Shown: in pieces, positions 7,900-15,291 of the stretch
Layout: each line of letters opens with the position of its first letter
Numbering within the stretch: the first letter of the stretch is position 1
Notes under the pieces: model-generated
Database searches by the model: none
The model's input: the letters and a program-made list of their open reading frames with translations, nothing else
What the model was told of the DNA's origin: nothing
Assembly: GCA_900552795.1 (NCBI GenBank)
Contig: USBB01000002.1
Location: forward strand, 62,001 to 126,000
Direction of reading: 5' to 3'
Length of the DNA stretch: 64,000 nucleotides
Source: an uncultured Eubacterium sp.
Lineage (GTDB): Bacteria; Bacillota; Clostridia; Lachnospirales; Lachnospiraceae
Made by a program: the position numbers and the translations under genes

Positions 7900-8538
7900 A
7901 TGAATAAAGTGAACAGTTGTCATAAAAATGCAATAGGAGTTCTTGGCGGAAGCTTTAATCCGATACATTTAGGACATATAGAGCTTGCAGTAAATGCGCA
8001 TGAACAGTTTGGTATTTCCAAAATTTTAGTTATGCCAAGTGGTGATCCGTCATCTTATAAAGATACAAGTAAGCTGGCATCAGCAACTGATCGCATAAAT
8101 ATGATAAAGGAAGCAATCAGTGGTTATGATTTTTTGGAACTGTCCACTATCGAAACTGACAGACCGGGAAGAACATATACATCTGATACCTTAAAAATTT
8201 TAAAAAAAGATTATGATTATATTTATTTTATAATCGGCGCAGATTCATTTATGGCACTTGACCATTGGTATGATACTGATTATCTTTTGAGAAACTGTCA
8301 CTTTCTCGTAGCTAAAAGAAATGATTCCAAAACCGAAATTGGAACAGAAATGCTTTTAAAGCAGAAAGCATATTTGTATGAAAAGTATGGAACATGTATA
8401 GATTTTATGAATAATGAATTACTGCCATACAGCTCAACAGATATAAGAAGCAGGATAAAATCAAATCAAGATGTAACAAACATGCTTCCTTTAGGAGTTT
8501 ATGATTATATAAAAGAAAATGGAATATATATTTTATGA
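7900..8538 (+). CDS. nadD: Nicotinate-nucleotide adenylyltransferase
   Basis: NadD adenylates nicotinate mononucleotide to deamido-NAD in NAD synthesis. The nucleotidyltransferase signature GVLGGSFNPIHLGH is near the N-terminus, and the C-terminal PYSSTDIRSRIK matches the ISSTxIR motif that binds the phosphates. The length of 212 residues is typical. The stop overlaps the yqeK start by four bases (ATGA), so the two are translationally coupled. The ribosome binding site is a somewhat distant AGGAAAGG at about 7880. Confidence 0.94.
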   Translation: MNKVNSCHKNAIGVLGGSFNPIHLGHIELAVNAHEQFGISKILVMPSGDPSSYKDTSKLASATDRINMIKEAISGYDFLELSTIETDRPGRTYTSDTLKILKKDYDYIYFIIGADSFMALDHWYDTDYLLRNCHFLVAKRNDSKTEIGTEMLLKQKAYLYEKYGTCIDFMNNELLPYSSTDIRSRIKSNQDVTNMLPLGVYDYIKENGIYIL

Positions 8539-9122
8539 ATAATGAATATGCAGATAATATCAGAAAAAAGGTTAAAAAGGCTTTAAAGCCGAATAAAGCA
8601 CGATATTGGCATTCAATAGGTGTTGCAAATACATGCGCGTGTCTTGCAATGCGCTATAACCTTGATGTGCAGGATGCTTATGTCGCAGGACTTCTTCATG
8701 ACTGTGCGAAATGCTTTTCGGATGATGAGCTTCTTGCTTTATGCAGTGATAATAATATAGAGATTTCTGAATATGAACAGAAAAGTCCGTATTTATTACA
8801 TGGAAAATTAGGAGCGTATTATGCCGACACTGTTTATGGTGTGAAAAATAAAAATATACAAGATGCAATTTTATATCATACAACGGGTAGGGCAGATATG
8901 TCTTTGCTTGAAGAAATTGTCTTTATAGCAGATTATATTGAACCATTCAGAAACAGGGCAGATAATCTTGAAATTGTAAGAAATAAGGCGTTCACTGATA
9001 TAAAAGAAGCTGTGTATATAGTGGCAAGAGATACTATCGAGTATCTCAAGGAAAGAAACAGAACTATAGAGCCGCATACTATAGAAACTTATCATTTTTA
9101 TAAAAAGTTGTTTGAAAAATGA
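8535..9122 (+). CDS. yqeK: HD-domain hydrolase YqeK
   Basis: YqeK-family enzymes cleave diadenosine tetraphosphate symmetrically to ADP and so limit alarmone levels. The HD fold is visible as RYWHSIGVANTC, AGLLHDCAK (metal-binding His-Asp) and ADYIEPFRNRA. The length of 195 residues fits the family. It overlaps nadD by four bases and precedes rsfS, the canonical Firmicute order. Family membership is secure; the substrate is inferred from characterised relatives. Confidence 0.92.
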   Translation: MNNEYADNIRKKVKKALKPNKARYWHSIGVANTCACLAMRYNLDVQDAYVAGLLHDCAKCFSDDELLALCSDNNIEISEYEQKSPYLLHGKLGAYYADTVYGVKNKNIQDAILYHTTGRADMSLLEEIVFIADYIEPFRNRADNLEIVRNKAFTDIKEAVYIVARDTIEYLKERNRTIEPHTIETYHFYKKLFEK

Positions 9123-9152
9123 TAGTAAATTTATGAAAAATGAGGTGTTTAT

Positions 9153-9512
9153 ATGACAGATAAGGAAAAAACAAAAGAAATGGTCAGAGTAGCAGTTGAA
9201 GCAATGAAGGATAAGAAAGCCGAGGATATCAGGGTAATTGATATCAGTAACATATCTGTAATAGCTGACTATTTTGTAATTGCAAGCGGAAATAATGCTA
9301 ATCAGGTTCAGGCTATAGTTGACAACGTTGAGGAAAAGCTTCATGACGAGGGTTGTGCGGATCCAAGAGTTGAGGGGTATAATTCGGCATCATGGATACT
9401 TCTTGATTATAATGATGTTATACTGCATGTATTCTCAAAGGATGACAGGCTTTTCTATGATCTTGAGAGAATATGGAGAGACGGAATAGAAATAGATATT
9501 GATAATTTCTAA
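9153..9512 (+). CDS. rsfS: Ribosomal silencing factor RsfS
   Basis: RsfS binds L14 on the 50S subunit and blocks joining with the 30S during starvation. The 119-residue sequence has the family core: DIRVIDISNISVIADYFVIASGNNANQVQAI, the GYNSASWILLDYNDVILHVF segment and the terminal YDLERIW. It is the last gene of the obgE-yhbY-nadD-yqeK-rsfS run and is followed by a hairpin with a T run at 9552-9603. Confidence 0.94.
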   Translation: MTDKEKTKEMVRVAVEAMKDKKAEDIRVIDISNISVIADYFVIASGNNANQVQAIVDNVEEKLHDEGCADPRVEGYNSASWILLDYNDVILHVFSKDDRLFYDLERIWRDGIEIDIDNF

Positions 9513-9551
9513 TGAAACTATATTTTATATAATTTAATATGATATTCTATG

Positions 9552-9603
9552 TGATACCTCAGGCACGATATTAAATATACATCATGTCTGGGGTATCATT
9601 TTT
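9552..9603 (+). terminator. Terminator after rsfS
   Basis: TGATACCTCAGGCA (9552-9565) pairs with TGTCTGGGGTATCA (9585-9598), a 14-bp stem with two wobble pairs and an AT-rich loop, followed by a TTTTT run. It ends the obgE-rsfS operon. Confidence 0.85.
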
Positions 9604-9641
9604 ATAGATAAGGAATTTCAATAAAATTCCTTATCTATAAA
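9601..9641. repeat. Perfect 18-bp inverted repeat between rsfS and lexA
   Basis: Bases 9601-9618 are exactly complementary to 9624-9641, with a five-base loop (CAATA). No T run follows on either strand, so it is not a classic terminator. It lies between the rsfS terminator and the 3' end of lexA, directly beside a GC-contrasting block (about 9650-9735). Confidence 0.7.
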
Positions 9642-9644
9642 AAA

Positions 9645-9740
9645 TACACTGCGTGTGAGGATGCGCAGCTCGCGGTAATGAAATTATCGCTTTAGCGAAA
9701 CGCTCGCGTGCGTAGATTGCGCAAACGAACTATTTTTATA
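9645..9740. other. GC-contrasting intergenic block, possible repeat or RNA element
   Basis: In otherwise very AT-rich intergenic DNA, this segment is rich in CGCG and GCGCA words and short inverted repeats such as CGCTTTAGCG. It has no open frame of note. It could be the remnant of a dispersed repeat, a structured RNA or part of the lexA 3' region. I cannot assign it. Confidence 0.35.
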
Positions 9741-9763
9741 TGTATTATTTAGTATCATGATAA

Positions 9764-10384
9764 TTATACAATATTTAATCTGACAAGACCTACAACCTTT
9801 CCAAGAATTTCACAGTCATTAACTATAATAGGTTCCATAAAATCATTCTCAGGCTGTAATCTTATATGGCCGTCCTCTTTATAAAATCTCTTAACAGTAG
9901 CTGAGTCGTCTACAAGAGCTACAATAACATCACCGTTGTTGGCTGCATTGGTTTTTCGGACTATTATGTTATCTCCCTCATATATTCCTATATTAATCAT
10001 ACTGTCACCTTTTACAGTGAGCATAAAAAGCTCATCATTAGGTACAAATTCTGATGGAATAGGAAAGTAGCTTACTACATTCTCTACAGCAAGTAATGGC
10101 TCTCCTGCTGCGACACGTCCTAATAAAGGGACATTTACTACTTCACGTCTGGCAAGGTTAAATGTATCATCTATTATCTCTATTGTCCTTGATTTGGTGG
10201 GGTCTCTTCTTATATATCCGTTCTTTTCCAATGTTTCAAGATGTGCATGTACTGAAGATGTGGATTTTAATCCTACTGCAACGCAGATATCGCGTACAGA
10301 AGGAGGATAGCCTTTATTAAGTATTTGTGATTTTATATATTCAAGAATTTCGCTTTGCTTTTTAGTTATGCGGCCATATGCCAT
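9764..10384 (-). CDS. lexA: LexA repressor
   Basis: LexA represses SOS genes and self-cleaves when RecA filaments form on damaged DNA. The 206 residues comprise an N-terminal winged helix (MAYGRITKKQSEILEYI, SVRDICVAVGLKSTSSVHAHL) and a C-terminal S24 peptidase domain. The domain has the Ala-Gly cleavage site in GRVAAGEP, catalytic Ser in VKGDSMINIGI and Lys in ATVKRFYK. The ribosome binding site reads ACGGAGG on the - strand. It is divergent from a yneA-like gene across a shared control region with LexA boxes, the arrangement known from Bacillus. Confidence 0.96.
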   Translation of the reverse strand: MAYGRITKKQSEILEYIKSQILNKGYPPSVRDICVAVGLKSTSSVHAHLETLEKNGYIRRDPTKSRTIEIIDDTFNLARREVVNVPLLGRVAAGEPLLAVENVVSYFPIPSEFVPNDELFMLTVKGDSMINIGIYEGDNIIVRKTNAANNGDVIVALVDDSATVKRFYKEDGHIRLQPENDFMEPIIVNDCEILGKVVGLVRLNIV

Positions 10385-10419
10385 AATAATATACCTCCGT
10401 TAATAATTTGTCTGAAATA

Positions 10420-10448
10420 ATAATATCATATAAATTAAATTTATGCAA
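10420..10448 (-). promoter_or_regulatory. Candidate lexA promoter
   Basis: Read on the - strand, TTGCAT (10448-10443) and TATTAT (10425-10420) are separated by 17 bases, 36 or more bases upstream of the lexA start. Confidence 0.5.
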
Positions 10449-10484
10449 ACAGATTTTCAGAAAAAATGTTCGGAAAATCTGTTT
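10446..10484. repeat. 13-bp inverted repeat between the lexA and yneA promoters
   Basis: CAAACAGATTTTC (10446-10458) is exactly complementary to GAAAATCTGTTTG (10472-10484), with a loop that contains TGTTCGG. It lies between the two divergent promoters. It may be an extended operator or insulating hairpin; its function is not evident. Confidence 0.6.
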
Positions 10485-10492
10485 GTTTTCTA

Positions 10493-10521
10493 TTGACAAA
10501 CATTCGTTCGCGAATTATAAT
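10493..10521 (+). promoter_or_regulatory. Consensus promoter of the yneA-like gene
   Basis: Exact -35 TTGACA (10493-10498) and exact -10 TATAAT (10516-10521) with a 17-base spacer. The spacer contains a LexA box, so the promoter would be strong but tightly repressed until SOS induction. Confidence 0.85.
10497..10510. promoter_or_regulatory. LexA box 1 (SOS operator)
   Basis: CAAACATTCGTTCG fits the Firmicute SOS box CGAAC-N4-GTTCG with one mismatch. It overlaps the -35/spacer of the yneA-like promoter. Confidence 0.75.
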
Positions 10522-10533
10522 ACAAATCACAAA

Positions 10534-10547
10534 GGAACATTCGTTTG
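10534..10547. promoter_or_regulatory. LexA box 2 (degenerate SOS operator)
   Basis: GGAACATTCGTTTG matches CGAAC-N4-GTTCG with two mismatches and has the same N4 (ATTC) as box 1. It lies just after the predicted transcription start. Confidence 0.6.
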
Positions 10548-10583
10548 GAACATATGTGTTATATTTATAGTATGGAGGTTATT

Positions 10584-10982
10584 ATGAACACTTATTACAC
10601 ACATTCAAGAAGTCATAGAGATAATTATTTAAGAAGAAGCAGATTTGTATTGTATAATTTAAAGAATCATTTAAGGCAGAATAAGGTCTTTATAGCGAGA
10701 GGCATCATGCTTATTGCCGCACTTATAATAACAGTAAGTTTATCCGGCATTTTTATTGTCAATGCGTCTGACAGCGAGTCTGATAATAAGGTTAACCGAT
10801 ATTATACGAGCATATCAGTAAAGCCAGAACAGACTTTATGGGATATAGCCGAAGAATATTGTAATAATGAAGATAAGATATCATATATAAATGAAATCAT
10901 GAGCATGAACAATATGGATGCAGATACAATATATTCAGGACGGAATATATTGATATATTATTACAGTGATGAAGTAAAATGA
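10584..10982 (+). CDS. yneA: YneA-like SOS cell-division inhibitor (TM + LysM-like)
   Basis: In Bacillus, YneA is a membrane-anchored LysM protein that halts division during the SOS response and is encoded divergently from lexA. This 132-residue product has a basic N-terminus, one membrane segment (about residues 38-58, GIMLIAALIITVSLSGIFIV) and a C-terminal LysM-like domain (YTSISVKPEQTLWDIAEEYC ... SGRNILIYY). GGAGG at 10574-10578 selects the ATG at 10584, not the earlier 10545. The LexA-box-controlled promoter and divergent lexA support the call strongly. Sequence identity to YneA itself was not measured. Confidence 0.8.
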   Translation: MNTYYTHSRSHRDNYLRRSRFVLYNLKNHLRQNKVFIARGIMLIAALIITVSLSGIFIVNASDSESDNKVNRYYTSISVKPEQTLWDIAEEYCNNEDKISYINEIMSMNNMDADTIYSGRNILIYYYSDEVK

Positions 10983-11070
10983 TTTAGTAAAATGGACTTT
11001 TTTCTGTTTTTTTGGTAATATAGTGTCATATGATTTATATAATTAATGGCCGGATAAGGAGGCAAAATTT

Positions 11071-12240
11071 ATGACATTTGAAGAATTAGGCGTATCAAGC
11101 GTATTAAACCGTGCGCTCAAGATACAGAATATAACAGTTCCAACGGATGTACAGTTGAAAACTTATAAGCATATCATTTCAGGGCGTGATGTTATAGCAT
11201 GCTCCAGTACAGGTACAGGAAAGACCATAGCATATTTGTTGCCGATTATATCAAAAATCGATGTGTCGCAGCATAACGTACAGTCATTGATACTGGTTCC
11301 TACACAAGAGCTTGCAGTACAGGTAAGCAAGCAGGCAGACGAGCTTTTTAAGAATTCTGATATTAATATGTCATCCTTATTTTTGATAGGAGAAGGAAAT
11401 ATAAACAGACAAATTGAAGCTTTAAAAGAAAAGCCGGCTATAGTTATAGGAACTCCGGCAAGAATTTTGCAGCTTATAAAGATGAAAAAGTTAAAGGTTC
11501 ATGAGGTTAAATCACTTGTTCTTGATGAAGCTGATAAACTTATGGATAAGACGTATTTAGAGACAGTTAGTGCCATTCGTAAGTCAGTTATGAAGCGCAC
11601 GCAGGTATTATTATTTTCTGCCAGCATTGATAAGAAAACAATAAAATCTGCTAATGATTTAACATTCAGACCGATAATATTGAATACACAAAATGATTCT
11701 TCAGATAAAAATATTATACCAAAGACCATAAAGCATTATTATGTGGTAACAGACAGGCGTGAACGTATTGAAACATTAAGAAAAATTGCAAAAGCTCTTA
11801 TTAATAATAAGGACTCTAATTTAGCAAATAATAGGACAATGATATTCATAAATACAAAATATGATTTGGAAGAATCCTTCCAAAAGTTAAAATATCATAA
11901 CTATAACGTAAGTGCTATATGCGGCAATGTGAATAAGCAAGGTAAGAAAAAGGCTTTAGATGATTTTAAGTCCGGTAAAATTGACTATTTGCTTGCCACA
12001 GATGTTGCCGCAAGAGGTTTGCAGATAGATGATATATCGACCGTTATAAATGTAAATTTACCTGAAGAATCAAAAGAATATCTTCATCGTGCAGGAAGAT
12101 GCGGACGTAATGGGAAAAAAGGTATATGTATATCGATAATTACAGATAATGAATTAACAAAAATTAAAAAATATCAAAAAGAATTTAATATAAATATAGT
12201 TCAGAAACGTTTGTATAATGGAAAGCTTGTAGCTAAGTGA
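11071..12240 (+). CDS. DEAD-box RNA helicase
   Basis: This is an ATP-dependent RNA helicase, probably acting in ribosome assembly or mRNA turnover. All core motifs are visible: Walker A SSTGTGKT, Ia PTQELAVQ, GTPAR, DEAD box LVLDEADKL, motif III SAS, motif V ATDVAARGLQI and motif VI HRAGRCGRNGKKG. At 389 residues it is a minimal two-RecA-domain core, with no DbpA-type RNA-binding tail or basic extension. It follows the yneA-like gene by 88 bases and has its own AAGGAGG ribosome binding site. The subfamily (CshA, CshB or other) cannot be assigned from sequence alone. Confidence 0.9.
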   Translation: MTFEELGVSSVLNRALKIQNITVPTDVQLKTYKHIISGRDVIACSSTGTGKTIAYLLPIISKIDVSQHNVQSLILVPTQELAVQVSKQADELFKNSDINMSSLFLIGEGNINRQIEALKEKPAIVIGTPARILQLIKMKKLKVHEVKSLVLDEADKLMDKTYLETVSAIRKSVMKRTQVLLFSASIDKKTIKSANDLTFRPIILNTQNDSSDKNIIPKTIKHYYVVTDRRERIETLRKIAKALINNKDSNLANNRTMIFINTKYDLEESFQKLKYHNYNVSAICGNVNKQGKKKALDDFKSGKIDYLLATDVAARGLQIDDISTVINVNLPEESKEYLHRAGRCGRNGKKGICISIITDNELTKIKKYQKEFNINIVQKRLYNGKLVAK

Positions 12241-12385
12241 TATCAAATCAAAGGGATTATATAGTTAATTTAGCAGTTAAATTGATAAAAGGCGAAAAAA
12301 TGTTAGTTTTATTATAAAACGCTATTATAACTTCGCTAAACTTGGGTTTAGCGAAGTGAACTACATCTAATCTTTTGCAGATTGT
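12241..12385. other. Intergenic stretch left of the IS, with a hairpin
   Basis: This AT-rich DNA between the helicase gene and the IS has no supported gene. It contains a perfect hairpin at 12330-12357 (ACTTCGCTAAAC, loop TTGG, GTTTAGCGAAGT) without a T run, which may be the helicase gene's transcription end. Confidence 0.5.
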
Positions 12386-14026
12386 TAAATGAAAAAGTAA
12401 ATGCGTACTTGCAATATTTAATGCAACGCTGTTGCATTTACTCTTTCATGAAATACTAAATGCAACTATTATATATTATATACAACATTTCTTTTACTCC
12501 TGCAAGGTTTTATAAAAAGAAATGGAGGGATAAGACTATGAAAAATAAGCATTTAACCCTAAGTGATAGAATTACAATCCAAGAAATGCTGGAACGTAAA
12601 CAAAGCTTTAGAGCTATTGCAAAAGCTATTGATAAATCTGTAGCATCCATCAGTCGAGAAATCCAAAGAAACAGGTATAAAAAATCAAAAGCAAATTTGT
12701 TTATTGAATGTTCTAATCGTAATAATTGTAATTTAACGCATGTATGTGGAGATGATTCCTGTAGGTGCTATTGCTCTGAATGTTTTAATGTGTGCAACTC
12801 GGATAAATGCCCTGAATATAATCCTAAAGTATGCCATAGACACACACACGCACCATTCGTATGCAATGGTTGTGATAATCGTTCTTCCTGCCATCAGGAG
12901 CGTTATTATTACGATGCCAGACTTGCTCAATCAACATATGAAAAGACTTTAAGTTCAGCTAGAGAAGGAGTTTCTTTATCTGCGGAAGAAATGGAACGTA
13001 TTGATGCTATAGTATCTCCTCTCCTACTTAAAGGACATTCGCTTCAAGCAATCTATATGCAGCATAAAGACGAGATTCCTTGTTCTATGCGAACTATATA
13101 TAATTATATTGATTCGAGTTATTTAACAGCTAGAAACATTGATATGCCTCGAAAGGTACACTACAAACAGCGTTATAAACATAATCGTCGTTCTAAGTCA
13201 GCACAAACCTTTTGTGAAGGACGCACTTATGCTGACTTTAAAGAATTCACTCAAAACAATCCGGATCTGAATGTGTGTGAAATGGATACTGTTGTGGGTG
13301 GTTCAGGCAGCAAAAAGGTTTTTCTGACATTATATATTCGTAATTGTTCTTTTATGATGATCTTTCTGCTTACGGATAAATCTCAGAAGTCAATAATTCA
13401 AACATTAAATGGTATATGTAGAATTGTTGGTATTGAGGAATTCAGGCGCGTTTTCGGTGTAATTTTAACTGACCGAGGTACCGAATTTTCTAACCCATAT
13501 GCAATAGAATATGATGAAAATGGAGAAATAAAAACCCGTGTATTCTATTGCGATGCTTATTGTTCATGGCAAAAAGGTTCTATTGAGAAAAACCATGAAT
13601 TTATCAGGTATATTATTCCGTCTGGACGAAATTTCGATAGTTTAAAGCAATCTGATGCTGATTTAATTGCCAATAACATAAATAGTTATCCGCGAAGAAA
13701 TTTAAATAATACTACTCCTTATAAAGTAGCTGAATTACTTATTGGAACAGCATTTCTCAATAAACTTGGATACTATGAAATTAATTCAGATGATGTTATC
13801 CTTAAACCTGCACTGTTAAACAAGCGATTAAGATAATATAACTTACAACAAAATTTGCAGGAGTAAATGAAACACAAATTCCGTTTTCAGGAGAAGTTGC
13901 ATTTACTTTTGCAAAAATAATGCCACTTCTCTTCTTAAAGTGCGCAATTTATGAATATAACAATAATAAATTAAGAGCAACACTAAACTAAAAAATTCTG
14001 AAATGTTGCACTTACCTTTTCATTTA
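12386..14026 (+). mobile_element. IS30-family insertion sequence
   Basis: One transposase gene is flanked by imperfect inverted repeats. Bases 12386-12404 (TAAATGAAAAAGTAAATGC) match the complement of 14008-14026 at 17 of 19 positions. This gives an element of about 1.64 kb, usual for IS30 relatives with a cysteine-rich insertion. The right end is uncertain: related copies of the terminal motif also occur at 13896-13916 and 14044-14063, and one reversed copy lies at 12431-12449. No clear target duplication was found. Confidence 0.75.
12538..13836 (+). CDS. IS30-family DDE transposase
   Basis: The 432-residue transposase has an N-terminal helix-turn-helix (HLTLSDRITIQEMLERKQSF ... ASISREIQR). 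A cysteine/histidine-rich insertion follows (about residues 60-125, roughly 16 Cys), then an rve-type catalytic domain with Asp in CEMDTVVGG, Asp in ILTDRGTEF and Glu in KGSIEKNHEFIRYIIPSG. All three acidic residues are kept, so the protein looks functional. The frame is open from 12460, but the GGAGGG at about 12523 points to the ATG at 12538 (MKNKHLTLSDR). It is intact, with no frameshift. Confidence 0.93.
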   Translation: MKNKHLTLSDRITIQEMLERKQSFRAIAKAIDKSVASISREIQRNRYKKSKANLFIECSNRNNCNLTHVCGDDSCRCYCSECFNVCNSDKCPEYNPKVCHRHTHAPFVCNGCDNRSSCHQERYYYDARLAQSTYEKTLSSAREGVSLSAEEMERIDAIVSPLLLKGHSLQAIYMQHKDEIPCSMRTIYNYIDSSYLTARNIDMPRKVHYKQRYKHNRRSKSAQTFCEGRTYADFKEFTQNNPDLNVCEMDTVVGGSGSKKVFLTLYIRNCSFMMIFLLTDKSQKSIIQTLNGICRIVGIEEFRRVFGVILTDRGTEFSNPYAIEYDENGEIKTRVFYCDAYCSWQKGSIEKNHEFIRYIIPSGRNFDSLKQSDADLIANNINSYPRRNLNNTTPYKVAELLIGTAFLNKLGYYEINSDDVILKPALLNKRLR

Positions 14027-14074
14027 TTTTTGAATAGAATATCGTTGCATTTACTTTTGCAATCAACGCCTTTT
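13837..14074. other. IS right end and flank with repeated terminal motifs
   Basis: This non-coding stretch carries three copies of a GTTGCATTTACTTTTGCA-like motif (13896-13916, 14005-14026, 14044-14063). They resemble the IS end and may be alternative or nested ends. Confidence 0.5.
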
Positions 14075-15271
14075 TTATTTCAAATTCTGCTTAAGTTCAT
14101 CTAAAAGCCAGTTTAGAGAATCTGCATTAAAAATATCATCAAACAAAAATTCCTCATACAAAGACGAAATATTTTCATCCGAATACTCAATCTGCTTAGA
14201 AAAAATATGAACATTATAATATCTGTCCTGTTTTGTCAAAACCTTATTATTTTCTGACCATTTTAATATATCCAGGTCCATAAGCACAATAATATTGGAA
14301 ATTATAAGCTGTATTTTTCCCAAAATATTGTAATCAAACGAAGCTTTCATAAAGTATCTGAACAAATAATATTTTATAATATTGTTGTATTCGTTAAATC
14401 GTGATTTGCAGCATTTCATAAAATCAGACAATAATGATTTATATGTATTATCGAGCGTTAAATATTTAATGCTGCTTACATTTTGCTTATCAGGATGAAG
14501 CTTATCAAGCATTCCCTCCAATAAAACATTCCATTCATCACCTAAAGATTCAAGATTTAAATATGAATAAATCACTGATGCCATAGAATCATTTAAAGAT
14601 AATATATTACCTTTTTTATAAAATTCATCCGGTATTTTATATGCTTCATATTCAAATGACTGACAATACTTATCAATTTGCATATAATCGTTTTCATTAA
14701 TAAGATTCTGTATCTCAAAGCAAATACCAGTCATAATCTGTAATTTAGTGAAAAGATCAAATGCATGATTATCACAAAGACTTATAAGCTTACCACGAAG
14801 CACAAAAAGACTGCTTCCAAGCTGTACATCATACTCTCCGCCCTCAAAAGGTTCCTCCTGTATTATCTCATCACACAGGTTAAACTTAAGATTATCCTCC
14901 AATATAATCCTTGCCGCTTCCTCACATGCCAGTCCTATACCGGTTTCTTTTACGTTTCCATAATATTCCGTAAATCTTGGAAATTGTCTGCATACAACTC
15001 CCATCCTATCTTCACCTAGTTCTTTATAAATCCGACACAGATTCTTATCGTCAAGGAAAGGACAGCTCCCGTTTTGTAGCTTAAAACTGCATCCATTTTT
15101 TGTATCTATACAGTCCATAAGCATTTCCCCTAATTTTCCTGGAACCGTCTTATAATATTTAAAGGTCTCATCATCAATGTCTATCTGCCAGCCTCCCAGG
15201 CAGCAATTATCCCTGCATTCTGATGCAATACATGTAAAATCTTTATAATAATGCGGAACTTTGTATATCAT
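14075..15271 (-). CDS. fliB: FliB-like flagellin lysine N-methylase family protein
   Basis: The 398-residue protein carries the FliB/YkgJ-type cysteine cluster: CIASECRDNCCLGG (Cys14, 19, 23, 24), then CPFLDDKNLCRIYKELGEDR and VVCRQFPRF (Cys70, 79, 94), which probably binds a metal or Fe-S cluster. The founding member methylates lysines of Salmonella flagellin, but many clostridial homologues are not near flagellar genes, and none are seen here. The start is set at 15271 (MIYKVPHYYKDFTC), after TAGGAGAG. A longer frame would overlap the ABC-F gene. It is 20 bases downstream of the ABC-F gene and probably co-transcribed. Family call is fairly sure; the substrate is unknown. Confidence 0.75.
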   Translation of the reverse strand: MIYKVPHYYKDFTCIASECRDNCCLGGWQIDIDDETFKYYKTVPGKLGEMLMDCIDTKNGCSFKLQNGSCPFLDDKNLCRIYKELGEDRMGVVCRQFPRFTEYYGNVKETGIGLACEEAARIILEDNLKFNLCDEIIQEEPFEGGEYDVQLGSSLFVLRGKLISLCDNHAFDLFTKLQIMTGICFEIQNLINENDYMQIDKYCQSFEYEAYKIPDEFYKKGNILSLNDSMASVIYSYLNLESLGDEWNVLLEGMLDKLHPDKQNVSSIKYLTLDNTYKSLLSDFMKCCKSRFNEYNNIIKYYLFRYFMKASFDYNILGKIQLIISNIIVLMDLDILKWSENNKVLTKQDRYYNVHIFSKQIEYSDENISSLYEEFLFDDIFNADSLNWLLDELKQNLK

Positions 15272-15291
15272 TAAATGCTTCTCTCCTAAAA

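Noticed and set aside
12330..12357. Helicase gene terminator
   Set aside because: The hairpin is perfect, but no T run follows, so it is noted only as a hairpin.
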